From the NCBI GenBank assembly GCA_026393455.1, contig JAPLAE010000093.1, forward strand, positions 1 to 50,542: a stretch of DNA of 50,542 nt, read 5' to 3'. Numbering within the stretch: position 1 is the stretch's first letter; each line of letters opens with the position of its first letter. Position numbers and translations under genes: made by a program. Source of the DNA: Actinomycetota bacterium. GTDB lineage: Bacteria; Actinomycetota; Acidimicrobiia; Acidimicrobiales; Acidimicrobilacustridaceae. Of this stretch, positions 42,136 through 50,542 are shown one piece after another. The notes under the pieces are model-generated. The model made no database searches and was not told the DNA's origin. It worked only from the letters and a program-made list of their open reading frames with translations.

Positions 42136-42840
42136 TCAGGCCGTGGCCCACACAATGAGTTCTGCGCCCTCGGGGCCGGCCGTGATCGCCTGTGGTCCTT
42201 CGTCGGTGAGTCGCACCGCAGCGCCCTGCTCGAGAGCCTTGTGGTCATTGATTTCTGCTGAACCGAGTGCCACAAAGACGTGCACATGCACAGCGACGGG
42301 AAGCGAGACGGTCTCGCCAGGCTTCAATCGGCCGACAGACATCACCGCATCGCGCTGATTGATATGAATCACCGCTCCGCTTCCGGTACCGCCGGCGATG
42401 GCAACAAGACCACCAGCGTTAAGTAACTCGGTGACGTCCTGCTGCTCGTACCCAGGCTCAAGACCAACCGTGTCGGGCGGTACCCACATCTGCACAAAGT
42501 GAGCTTCGACATCGGGACTGGGATTCTGTTCGGAATGACGAATACCTCGGCCGGCGGTCATTCGTTGGGCGAGACCGGGACCAATGATCCCGTGGTTTCC
42601 AAGAGTGTCTGAATGTTCGACTTCACCCGACAAAACCCACGTGATGATTTCCATATCGCTATGGCCATGCGTGCCGAACCCCGTAGCGGGCGCGACCCGA
42701 TCATCGTTACTGACGAGGAGTAATCCATGACCAGTGTTCGTTTGGTCGACGTAGGAACCGAAACTAAAACAGTGGCGGGAATCGAGCCATCCGATTTGTG
42801 TCTCGCCTCGGGCGGCCGCGTTACGAATCTCAATCGCCAT
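42136..42840 (-). CDS. Pirin family protein
   Basis: 234 residues with two cupin domains. The metal ligands of the N-terminal cupin are visible as H58 and H60 in GTHGHSDMEII, and H102 and E104 in GIRHSEQN, equal to the ligands of human pirin and YhaK/YhhW. Related bacterial proteins act as quercetin 2,3-dioxygenases or redox sensors. Substrate unknown. It follows the 48-residue membrane protein by 7 nt, and together with coxL forms one operon. Confidence 0.88.
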   Translation of the reverse strand: MAIEIRNAAARGETQIGWLDSRHCFSFGSYVDQTNTGHGLLLVSNDDRVAPATGFGTHGHSDMEIITWVLSGEVEHSDTLGNHGIIGPGLAQRMTAGRGIRHSEQNPSPDVEAHFVQMWVPPDTVGLEPGYEQQDVTELLNAGGLVAIAGGTGSGAVIHINQRDAVMSVGRLKPGETVSLPVAVHVHVFVALGSAEINDHKALEQGAAVRLTDEGPQAITAGPEGAELIVWATA

Positions 42841-42847
42841 CGGTTGG

Positions 42848-42994
42848 TCAGGCCCTCAAGAAGAAGACATAAAACACCAAGAACATTCCGATTGTCACCC
42901 CGGCTGAGGCGATCAGCGTCCACTTCGCAGAACTCTGCCAGCGCTGCTTGGTTGCAGGCACTTCGCGCGGTTTCGGATTGATCGGTTGGGTCAT
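42848..42994 (-). CDS. Small single-span membrane protein of the cox operon
   Basis: 48 residues, ATG 42992-42994. A basic N-terminal segment (MTQPINPKPREVPATKQRWQ) precedes one hydrophobic helix (about 27-46, LIASAGVTIGMFLVFYVFFL). It lies 16 nt after coxL and 7 nt before pirin, on the same strand. Too short for routine gene finders; no family is recognised. It might anchor the enzyme complex. No ribosome site is strong, so expression would rely on coupling. Confidence 0.55.
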   Translation of the reverse strand: MTQPINPKPREVPATKQRWQSSAKWTLIASAGVTIGMFLVFYVFFLRA

Positions 42995-43010
42995 CGTGTC
43001 ATCGGCTGAC

Positions 43011-45320
43011 TCAAAGGCCAGTGACTGCCCGCCACACGCGCTCTGCGGTGTAGGGCATGTCGAGATGAGTAACGCCAAAGGGTGAGAGCGCATCGATGAC
43101 CGCGCTCTGCACTGCAGGCGTGCCACCAATTGCTCCGGATTCGCCGATGCCCTTCGCTCCGAGGGGATTGACAGGCGATGGCGTTTCCAGCGGCACAAGA
43201 TCGAAACTCGGGAACTCTGCCGCCGAACCGAAGGCATAGTCGGCAAGGTTGGAGGTCTGAGGATTGCCATCCTCGTCGTACATCATGTGTTCGAAAAGGG
43301 CCTGGCCCACGCCTTGGGCAATTCCGCCGTGCCGCTGCCCTTCAACGATCAAGGGGTTGAGAATGCGACCGGCATCATCACACGTGACGATACGGCGAAG
43401 CGTGGTTTTGCCGGTTTCGGTATCGACCTCGACGACAGCGACATGAGCGCCGAATGGGAAGGTCGCGTTCTCGGCGGTGAACGTCAGAGCGGCTTCGATT
43501 GGCAGCCCCGTCGCTCCAGCGCCCATCGGTCCGACGATGTCTCCGGCCCTACCGACTTCGGCCCACGTCTTGGAAAGTGATGGGGTTCCTGCAACATGGA
43601 AAACACCACGATCGACATCGAGCTCGATGTCATCGACATTGGCCTCGAGAAGTTCAGCCGCAACTGCTCGTGCCTTGTCGACAACTTGTCCGGTCGCTGT
43701 CCATACCGCTGAACCGCCGAGCTGAAGCGAACGTGAACCCATCGTTCCGCCGCCTTCAGCGACACGATCGGTATCGCCAGCGACGACATCAATGTTTTCC
43801 ATCGCGATTCCGGTGAGATCACTGGCCAACATCGCCCAAGCAGTGTTGTGGCCCTGCCCGTGTGACGAGGACCCTGTGTAAACCGTGAGCCCGCCCTTTT
43901 TGTCTAGGACCACCTTGGCGAATTCGCCTTGGTTGCCTGCTGGACCAGCCGTGATTTCGACATAGACGGCAACACCGATGCCGAGTTGGATTGGGTTACC
44001 GGCGGCGCGTCGCGCAGCTTGTTCGGCACGGAGTCCTTTGTAGTCGGCTTCGGCCAACGCCACGTCGAGAGCAGCCGCGTAATCGCCACAGTCATAGACC
44101 GCGCCTGTCGGTGTTGTGTACGGGAATTGGTCGGCGGCAATCAAGTTGCGACGACGAACATCTACCGGGTCCATTCCGATTTCCGCAGCGAACAAATCAA
44201 AAGCTCGCTCGATGGCTGCGGTTGCTTCGGGACGTCCGGCACCGCGATAGGCCTCGATCGGAGTTGTATTCGTCATCACCGATTTCACGTTGCATTCGAT
44301 CTTCGGGATTGTGTACGTGCCCGGCGCCATGGTGCGCGTCATGAACGGCAGAAACGTTCCCATGCCGGGGTAGGCACCAACATCTTGAAGAACCGTCAGG
44401 CGATAGGCCTCGACGGTTCCATCTCGGGAGCCGCCAATTTCGATCTTGTGAACCTGGCCGCGTCCGTGTGGCATTGAGACCATGGACTCGCTACGTGATT
44501 CCGCCCAGCGAATAGGACGATTGACCGTGCGTGCCACCCACGGCAACAACATCTCATCGGTCTGCAGATTGATTTTGGCGCCGAACCCACCACCGACGGC
44601 AGGAGCAATGACATGGACCTGTTCCGGTTGGAGCTCATAGACACCCGCCAACTTGCCCTTTACGGAATGGGGAGCCTGCGTTGACGACCAAACGATCACT
44701 CGGCCTTCATGCCAGACCACAGCGAGCCCGCGAGGTTCGAGCGGCGCGACTGCGACACGTTGATTTACGAGATCGCGAGTAACGACGACCTCGCAACCAT
44801 CAAACAATTCTTCGGTGTAGCCGAAGGGAACTTCTAATGCGATGTTCGATCCGTGTTCGGGGTGAAGGATCACCTGATCGGTCGCAGCAAAAACTGGATC
44901 GACAGCAACGTCGAGTGGATCGAAATCGACAATGACGAGTTCGGATGCGTCTTCAGCAGCAGCAGCTGTTTCGGCGATGATCACTGCAATGGCTTCACCA
45001 ACAAAACGCACAACGTCGGTAGCTAACCAAGGGCGGGCGAGAATATCGGGCACCATTCCAGGTAGCGCTACAGGCGCTGGTCCGAGATCTCCGGCTGCAG
45101 CGATATCGGCAGCGGTGAACACGGCCACCACTCCGGGGGCCTGACGCGCTTCAGACACATCGAGTTCGGTGATACGAGCATGAGCGATCGTTGAGCGCAC
45201 GAAGTGAGCATGAAGCGCCCCTTCGAGCAGTGGCTCTTGTAGATCAGCGGTGTAGCGAGCTCCGCCAGTAAGGAACAACGGATCCTCACGACGCTGAACA
45301 CGGGTACCCATCACGCTCAT
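43011..45320 (-). CDS. coxL: Large Mo subunit of form II Cox-like molybdo-hydroxylase
   Basis: 769 residues. It has the xanthine-oxidase-type fold: VGGGFGAK (242-249), IEAYRGAGRPEATAAIERA (355-373), SSHGQGHNT, and the catalytic glutamate E727 in KGIGESGAIGG. AYRGAGR marks form II; form I (real CO dehydrogenase) has AYRCSFR with the copper-binding cysteine. No such Cys exists here, so CO oxidation by Mo-Cu chemistry is not supported and the true substrate (aldehyde or N-heterocycle are family options) is unknown. ATG 45318-45320 was chosen for the GGGGGAG site 8 nt upstream. It lies 69 bp behind ftsB. Confidence 0.92.
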   Translation of the reverse strand: MSVMGTRVQRREDPLFLTGGARYTADLQEPLLEGALHAHFVRSTIAHARITELDVSEARQAPGVVAVFTAADIAAAGDLGPAPVALPGMVPDILARPWLATDVVRFVGEAIAVIIAETAAAAEDASELVIVDFDPLDVAVDPVFAATDQVILHPEHGSNIALEVPFGYTEELFDGCEVVVTRDLVNQRVAVAPLEPRGLAVVWHEGRVIVWSSTQAPHSVKGKLAGVYELQPEQVHVIAPAVGGGFGAKINLQTDEMLLPWVARTVNRPIRWAESRSESMVSMPHGRGQVHKIEIGGSRDGTVEAYRLTVLQDVGAYPGMGTFLPFMTRTMAPGTYTIPKIECNVKSVMTNTTPIEAYRGAGRPEATAAIERAFDLFAAEIGMDPVDVRRRNLIAADQFPYTTPTGAVYDCGDYAAALDVALAEADYKGLRAEQAARRAAGNPIQLGIGVAVYVEITAGPAGNQGEFAKVVLDKKGGLTVYTGSSSHGQGHNTAWAMLASDLTGIAMENIDVVAGDTDRVAEGGGTMGSRSLQLGGSAVWTATGQVVDKARAVAAELLEANVDDIELDVDRGVFHVAGTPSLSKTWAEVGRAGDIVGPMGAGATGLPIEAALTFTAENATFPFGAHVAVVEVDTETGKTTLRRIVTCDDAGRILNPLIVEGQRHGGIAQGVGQALFEHMMYDEDGNPQTSNLADYAFGSAAEFPSFDLVPLETPSPVNPLGAKGIGESGAIGGTPAVQSAVIDALSPFGVTHLDMPYTAERVWRAVTGL

Positions 45321-45389
45321 TTGGTCCACTCCCCCTCATAAATGCCGGTGCGGCTCCCTGAGGTTAGTTGACGCTTGAGCGGAACCTTC

Positions 45390-45839
45390 TCAGCGAACGA
45401 GAGAGGATCCGAGACCCTCGAAGGGCCACGCATCGGGGACTCGAACCGGGTCTCTGGCCTCGGGGAGCAAGTGATACACCTCTTCACCGGCTTTGGCGTA
45501 GCCGTATTGCTCTCGAGCCAGACGCTCGATTTCCGCATCGGTTTGCAATGCATCGGCCTGCGCCTGCGCTTCGGCATTGGCCTGATCGAGGTCGGCTAAA
45601 CGCTGCTCGGCCGCAGCGGCGGTCCTGTGCTGATCAAGAAGCGTTCGAGTTGGGGCCAAGAACGCCACAACTGCGACGGTAACGATTACCAAAATCACTG
45701 GGGTGATGATCCAGCCAGAACGCAGAAGCAGCGATCGCTTCACTTTGGCGTGCTTGTTCCCAGACGGTTTCGCGCGCGCGCTGGAGCGCTTTCGCGTGGC
45801 GCGAGATTCCGCGCGTGTTCGTCGGGACAAGCGAGACAT
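45390..45839 (-). CDS. FtsB/DivIC-like septum formation initiator
   Basis: 149 residues. A basic N-terminus (SRLSRRTRAESRATRKRSS) precedes one membrane span (about 41-63, IITPVILVIVTVAVVAFLA) and a heptad-rich coiled coil with AEIERLAREQYGYAKAGEEVYH, the family signature. By family knowledge it joins FtsL/FtsQ in the divisome. Mycobacterial counterpart by position: Rv1024. It starts 2 nt after the enolase stop. The gene after it is coxL instead of the expected DUF501. Confidence 0.9.
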   Translation of the reverse strand: MSRLSRRTRAESRATRKRSSARAKPSGNKHAKVKRSLLLRSGWIITPVILVIVTVAVVAFLAPTRTLLDQHRTAAAAEQRLADLDQANAEAQAQADALQTDAEIERLAREQYGYAKAGEEVYHLLPEARDPVRVPDAWPFEGLGSSLVR

Positions 45840-45841
45840 AA

Positions 45842-47143
<1,302 letters not shown>

Positions 47144-47147
47144 TCAA

Positions 47148-47163
47148 TGCGGCTTCAGCCGCA
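47148..47163. other. Hairpin between mazG and eno
   Basis: TGCGGC-TTCA-GCCGCA is a perfect 6 bp stem with a 4 nt loop, 22 bp before the enolase ATG. On the transcribed (minus) strand no T-run follows, so it is not a typical terminator; it could affect the enolase leader. Confidence 0.4.
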
Positions 47164-47168
47164 GTTTT

Positions 47169-47191
47169 CCACGTCGGCGCGCGGGCCGTGG
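47169..47191. other. Second hairpin between mazG and eno
   Basis: CCACG and CGTGG flank a GC-rich core (cggc/ggcc). It is followed on the transcribed strand by AAAA, not T, so it is not a clear terminator. Confidence 0.3.
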
Positions 47192-47197
47192 GGACGG

Positions 47198-48562
47198 TCA
47201 GAGACCAGCGCGTCCCTCTAGTTCAGCACTCCTAGCCGCATCGCGGTAGTTCACGGCTGCCGCGCGCAGAGCCGTTTCGGGATCGATCCCAGCACGACGG
47301 GCCTCATCGACGATGGCGAAGAGCATTAACCCGACGGTTTGGTCATCAGGCGTCGAGCCAAACCCTGCAATCGCCGCCTGAAGCGAAGGGGCCACCGGCA
47401 ACGCGTTCTGGTCGAGATCGGCGAGCGAACCGGCCTTCTTCTGGATCTTCAGCGCGTAAAGCAACGCGGGAATTGCATCCGGAACGCCGTCGAAAACACT
47501 TTCCCGGCCCTTCTCGACCTTTTTGATTTGTTCCCAGTTCCGCACCACGGCGTCAGCATCTTCGGCTTCTACATCGCCGAAGACGTGCGGATGACGCGAC
47601 CGCAACTTGTCGTGCACATTCAGGGCAACATCAGCGATCGTGAATTGACCCGCCTCTGATGCCAACTGACTATGGAAGAGAACTTGGTATAAGAGATCGC
47701 CAAGTTCCTCTTCTAAGTGTTCATAACCAGTACCTGCTTCGACATCGAGTTGGTCGATGGCTTCAAGCACTTCGTAGGACTCTTCAAGTAAATGGCGGCG
47801 CAGAGAACCGTGTGTTTGCTCACGATCCCAGGGACATTCAGAGCGAAGCACAGCGACAAGCTCAACAAACCGCATCAGTTCCTGGGCAACAGGCGACGCC
47901 AACTCTGGGATGTAGATCGACGTGAGATGGTCGGCTACGACGCGATCGAGGTCCGCCCACGGAATCTCTTCAACGACTTCATCGGGAAGACCAAGGCGTT
48001 GCAGCACCGTGATAGTCGCGTCCGCCGAAAGGCACGAATTGATTCCCGCATCGAGCGCCAATTTTACGTCGGAGAGCACGTCAGCGGAATCGCATTGAGC
48101 GACCAACAGTGGACCGCGCTCTCCCGCTGCGTCGATGGCGAAACGGTGACCATCGATGATTCGGACTCCTACCGAAACCGGATCAATGCCAAGGCGCGCC
48201 CATGTGAGATCAAGAAACGACAGAGCCGGAATGATCTCAACCTGACATCGCGGATCGGCAAGCAGGAGTTCAACGGTGCGCTCAGCAACAATCGGTGAGC
48301 CCGGCACGGCGTAAAGAACTTCGCCTGAGCGGCTCGCTGCCGTTATTAGCCGCTCGACAATCTCGGGGTACACCGCTTCGATATCTGAAGAGGTTTCGTA
48401 GACCTCGTCGAACGATTGCGCGTTCGCCATTATTGAGGCCGCTGGGTGGCGACGGGTGCGAACAAACTGTTCGGAAATCTCTTCGATCGCCTGTCGAGTT
48501 CCAACCGTAAGGAATTCAACGTCGCCAGGGCCGAGCCCAATGATGACGACCCGTGCGGTCAT
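47198..48562 (-). CDS. mazG: TP-methylase - MazG NTP pyrophosphohydrolase fusion
   Basis: 454 residues. Residues 1-~220 are a tetrapyrrole-methylase-type domain (VVIIGLGPGDVEFLT, YAVPGSPIVAERT, LSFLDLTWARLGIDP). Residues ~240-454 are MazG: SECPWDREQTHGSL (241-254), LLEESYEVLEAID (258-270) and HLEEELGDLLYQV (282-294) with the metal-binding EExxE. This is the YabN-like fusion; MazG hydrolyses NTPs to NMP and pyrophosphate and may lower ppGpp stress. The ATG at 48560-48562 was chosen because MTARVVIIGLGPG is the normal N-terminus. It starts 10 nt after the PpiC gene. Confidence 0.92.
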   Translation of the reverse strand: MTARVVIIGLGPGDVEFLTVGTRQAIEEISEQFVRTRRHPAASIMANAQSFDEVYETSSDIEAVYPEIVERLITAASRSGEVLYAVPGSPIVAERTVELLLADPRCQVEIIPALSFLDLTWARLGIDPVSVGVRIIDGHRFAIDAAGERGPLLVAQCDSADVLSDVKLALDAGINSCLSADATITVLQRLGLPDEVVEEIPWADLDRVVADHLTSIYIPELASPVAQELMRFVELVAVLRSECPWDREQTHGSLRRHLLEESYEVLEAIDQLDVEAGTGYEHLEEELGDLLYQVLFHSQLASEAGQFTIADVALNVHDKLRSRHPHVFGDVEAEDADAVVRNWEQIKKVEKGRESVFDGVPDAIPALLYALKIQKKAGSLADLDQNALPVAPSLQAAIAGFGSTPDDQTVGLMLFAIVDEARRAGIDPETALRAAAVNYRDAARSAELEGRAGL

Positions 48563-48572
48563 GGTCGGCAGA

Positions 48573-49643
48573 TCACTGCAGGGGAAGTCCGGCGATCGTT
48601 GATGACGTTGTTGATGTTGCGCCCGACGGAGCAACGATCTTCGCCGTCGCCGTATCGAACTGTCCGTAGCGACCATTCACCGAGATCCGCGCGCTGGAAG
48701 CAATGCGCTGAAGTTCAGCTCCGACGATTGCGTCGGCATTATCCGCCACAGCCATTTTGAGCGAATCTTTGAGTTGCTCAAATGTCAACTTGCCACGAGC
48801 CGTTACCAAGATCAGGTGATAGCCAAACTTTGTTTTCACCGGTACACCAACCACACCAACCGGCTGAGCCCATGTGGCATTGTCGAATTCGGTCACAAAA
48901 GTTCCGGCTGGACCGCATGGAAGCGCTCCACCCGCCGCTGCGGAACCAGTGTCCTGAGACTTCGCTGCAGCCAGCGCTGCAAAGTTCGTGGTTCCCTTAA
49001 GTTGGGACTGGATGTCGTTGATCGAGGCCAGCGCTGTTGCGTACTGCGCAGCAGTAGGAGTTGAGTTACTCGCTCCGCTACCAGCAAGAACGAGGATGTG
49101 ACTCGCACACACAAGGTCGCCCTGGTACTGATCCTTGGTCGACTCGTACAACTTGCGCAGTCCATTGTCGGTCTGCGCGTCAGCAATGACCGCAGCGCTA
49201 AGAACGTTCTGCGCGGCGACACCTTCGACGAGGGTGTTCTGATACGAGGCCGGAAGGTCACCAAAGACCGAGCTTCCGCTGCCGTTCGTGAAGTTCTTCT
49301 CCAACAGTGCCTTCGCTTCGGCACGATCTGCGTCAGTCACCGTGAGACCGCGTTCGTCGACCCCAACTTGGGCCAATTGCAGACTGAGTTGATCATTCAG
49401 AAATGCGGCCGTGAAAGAAGTCGTCCATGAATTGCCATCGGCAGAACGAAGAGAACTTGCCCCGCCCGAACTCTCGTACACCTTCGAAAAGGCCTCGATC
49501 TGAGACTGAAAGTCACTGTCGGATAACGACCACTTGTTCACTGTCATCGCCGTCGGGTTGACAGATGAGCATGACGAGCCAATGACGGCCATCACGAGGG
49601 CGAACAGGAGGGCGGCGATGGAGATACTGCGCGTCGTCTTCAC
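48573..49643 (-). CDS. PpiC/SurA-type peptidyl-prolyl isomerase, exported, probable lipoprotein
   Basis: 356 residues. The N-terminus (MKTTRSISIA, hydrophobic 8-22, then GSSC with C25) is a signal peptide; C25 may be lipidated although the lipobox IGSSC is imperfect. A SurA-like N-terminal part is followed by a parvulin (rotamase) domain from about 179 (CASHILVL) to ~310 including FGYHLILV. Tail is Ser/Thr-rich. The role would be folding of exported proteins. The position between mfd and mazG is that of the lipoprotein lpqU region in mycobacteria. The GTG at 49641-49643 was chosen for the typical KTTR start; upstream GTGs are near the -10 box. Confidence 0.85.
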   Translation of the reverse strand: MKTTRSISIAALLFALVMAVIGSSCSSVNPTAMTVNKWSLSDSDFQSQIEAFSKVYESSGGASSLRSADGNSWTTSFTAAFLNDQLSLQLAQVGVDERGLTVTDADRAEAKALLEKNFTNGSGSSVFGDLPASYQNTLVEGVAAQNVLSAAVIADAQTDNGLRKLYESTKDQYQGDLVCASHILVLAGSGASNSTPTAAQYATALASINDIQSQLKGTTNFAALAAAKSQDTGSAAAGGALPCGPAGTFVTEFDNATWAQPVGVVGVPVKTKFGYHLILVTARGKLTFEQLKDSLKMAVADNADAIVGAELQRIASSARISVNGRYGQFDTATAKIVAPSGATSTTSSTIAGLPLQ

Positions 49644-49653
49644 AAGGTTGATC

Positions 49654-49659
49654 ACACTA
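49654..49659 (-). promoter_or_regulatory. Candidate -10 box (TAGTGT), PpiC-type gene
   Basis: TAGTGT on the minus strand lies 10 nt before the GTG at 49643, between it and the mfd stop at 49685. Confidence 0.35.
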
Positions 49660-49684
49660 ACGGAGCCAGGCGATAACCTGATAG

Positions 49685-50542
49685 TCACCCCTCATCGGGC
49701 GGGGCGAGGTCCTGGAGCGCTAAGACGAGGTCCTGAACAATCGAGCCAGCTGACGCAAGATGAAGTTGAAGGTGTTGCGATTCAGACTTGTAGACCGAGC
49801 CCTTATAGAGCCGGTCGAGCCTGATTGTGGCCGATGTCCGCAACGCCAGAGGTGAAATCCGAGCCACGAACTTCGGGCCACCGAATCCAGGGCCCTTCGT
49901 GACCGCCAGATCGGTCACCCCAGTACGAACACATTCAGCGCGCAATGTGGCCACAGCAAGCAGTGCATCGGCGTCCGCTGGTACCGGCCCATAGCGGTCT
50001 TCCCATTCGGCCCGAATGTCGGCTACTTCATCGATAGATGTGACACCGGCAAGACGCCGATAGGCCTCAAGCCGGAGATCTTCTCGCTCGACGTAGTCGG
50101 CGGGAAGCGATGCATCGATTGGGAGTTCAAGTTTGATTTCCACCGGCTCGGGAATCGATTCACCCTTAAGTTCGGCAACCGCCTCAGTGACCATCTGGCA
50201 GTAGAGGTCGTAACCAACTGCCGCGATGTGTCCGCTCTGACCCGTGCCGAGCAAGTTGCCAGCGCCGCGAATCTCAAGATCTCGCATCGCGATGCGGAAT
50301 CCTGAACCGAGTTCCGTCGCTTCACCGATCGTTCGAAGCCGTTCGAAGGCTTGTTCGGTAAGCGCACGATCAGGAGGAAAGAACAGATACGCATACGCGC
50401 GACTTCCGGAACGGCCAACACGACCGCGTAGCTGATGAAGCTGGCCGAGACCCAAGAGATCGGCCCGATCAACCACCAATGTGTTCACCGTGGGCATATC
50501 AATCCCCGACTCGATGATGGTCGTGCAAACAAGAACGTCGAA
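49685..50542 (-). CDS. mfd: Transcription-repair coupling factor Mfd, C-terminal part
   Basis: The frame runs off the window's right edge; 285 residues of the C-terminus are visible. The helicase motifs V and VI are TTIIESGIDMP and LHQLRGRVGRSG, followed by IRGAGNLLGTGQSGHI and the TRCF C-terminal (D7) domain around LPIDASLPADYV. Mfd displaces stalled RNA polymerase and recruits UvrA. The start and the rest of the protein lie beyond the window. Position before mazG-eno matches other actinobacteria. Confidence 0.95.
   Translation of the reverse strand, partial: FDVLVCTTIIESGIDMPTVNTLVVDRADLLGLGQLHQLRGRVGRSGSRAYAYLFFPPDRALTEQAFERLRTIGEATELGSGFRIAMRDLEIRGAGNLLGTGQSGHIAAVGYDLYCQMVTEAVAELKGESIPEPVEIKLELPIDASLPADYVEREDLRLEAYRRLAGVTSIDEVADIRAEWEDRYGPVPADADALLAVATLRAECVRTGVTDLAVTKGPGFGGPKFVARISPLALRTSATIRLDRLYKGSVYKSESQHLQLHLASAGSIVQDLVLALQDLAPPDEG

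Noticed and set aside
37581-45320. True CO dehydrogenase (form I) operon
   Set aside because: The active-site loop is AYRGAGR without the copper-binding Cys, and the M-S-L order is absent.

Overview
The window looks like chromosomal DNA of an actinobacterium of moderately high GC, most likely the class Acidimicrobiia (Ilumatobacter/Microthrix-like). Grounds: the mfd - PpiC lipoprotein - mazG - eno - ftsB/divIC ... DUF501 - ppx gene order typical of Actinobacteria; three F420-type luciferase-like oxidoreductases; a fused OleBC protein; many GTG/TTG starts; and many genes whose start codon lies only 6-9 nt after a TAnnnT -10 box, suggesting leaderless mRNAs. The class assignment is inference. 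Genes are densely packed, often with ATGA/GTGA stop-start overlaps. No integrase, transposase, phage gene or CRISPR array was seen.

Layout. 1-4384 (minus): oleA - oleBC fusion - oleD (cut by the window edge), a head-to-head long-chain olefin (beta-lactone) pathway. 4425-8708: an F420-type oxidoreductase, a DUF2752 membrane protein, an operon of MBL-fold hydrolase, flavin reductase and gamma-carbonic-anhydrase-like protein, and an epoxide-hydrolase-like gene. 8712-17768: ethylmalonyl-CoA pathway genes (mesaconyl-CoA hydratase-like MaoC, methylsuccinyl-CoA dehydrogenase-like ACAD, two HpcH/HpaI CoA-ester lyases) around mutY and an amidohydrolase / Baeyer-Villiger monooxygenase / cupin block. 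The two lyases sit at the end of an operon DUF885 - eutB - eutC - mcl1 - mcl2 (16707-21165 region), linking ethanolamine breakdown to C2 assimilation. 21187-27886: an IF2B-like protein, membrane protein, thioredoxin-fold protein, an orphan ABC solute-binding lipoprotein, two more F420-type oxidoreductases and a SnoaL-nitroreductase fusion. 27978-30134: a tandem (double) acyl-CoA dehydrogenase, then tRNA-Leu(UAA) and a small secreted AOC-barrel protein. 31345-34747: conserved hypothetical, an Fe-S PD-(D/E)XK nuclease, MFS transporter and GNAT acetyltransferase.

34818-50542 (mostly minus) is the conserved block ppx - DUF501 ... ftsB - eno - mazG - PpiC lipoprotein - mfd. It is split between DUF501 and ftsB by a roughly 9.2 kb molybdo-hydroxylase (form II Cox-like) cluster: coxL, a 48-residue membrane protein, pirin, coxD (MoxR), coxE (VWA), two XdhC-type proteins, coxS-coxM on the opposite strand, a MobA/MocA-like nucleotidyltransferase and coxG. 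The large subunit carries AYRGAGR in place of the cysteine-bearing loop of true Mo-Cu CO dehydrogenase, so its substrate is unknown.
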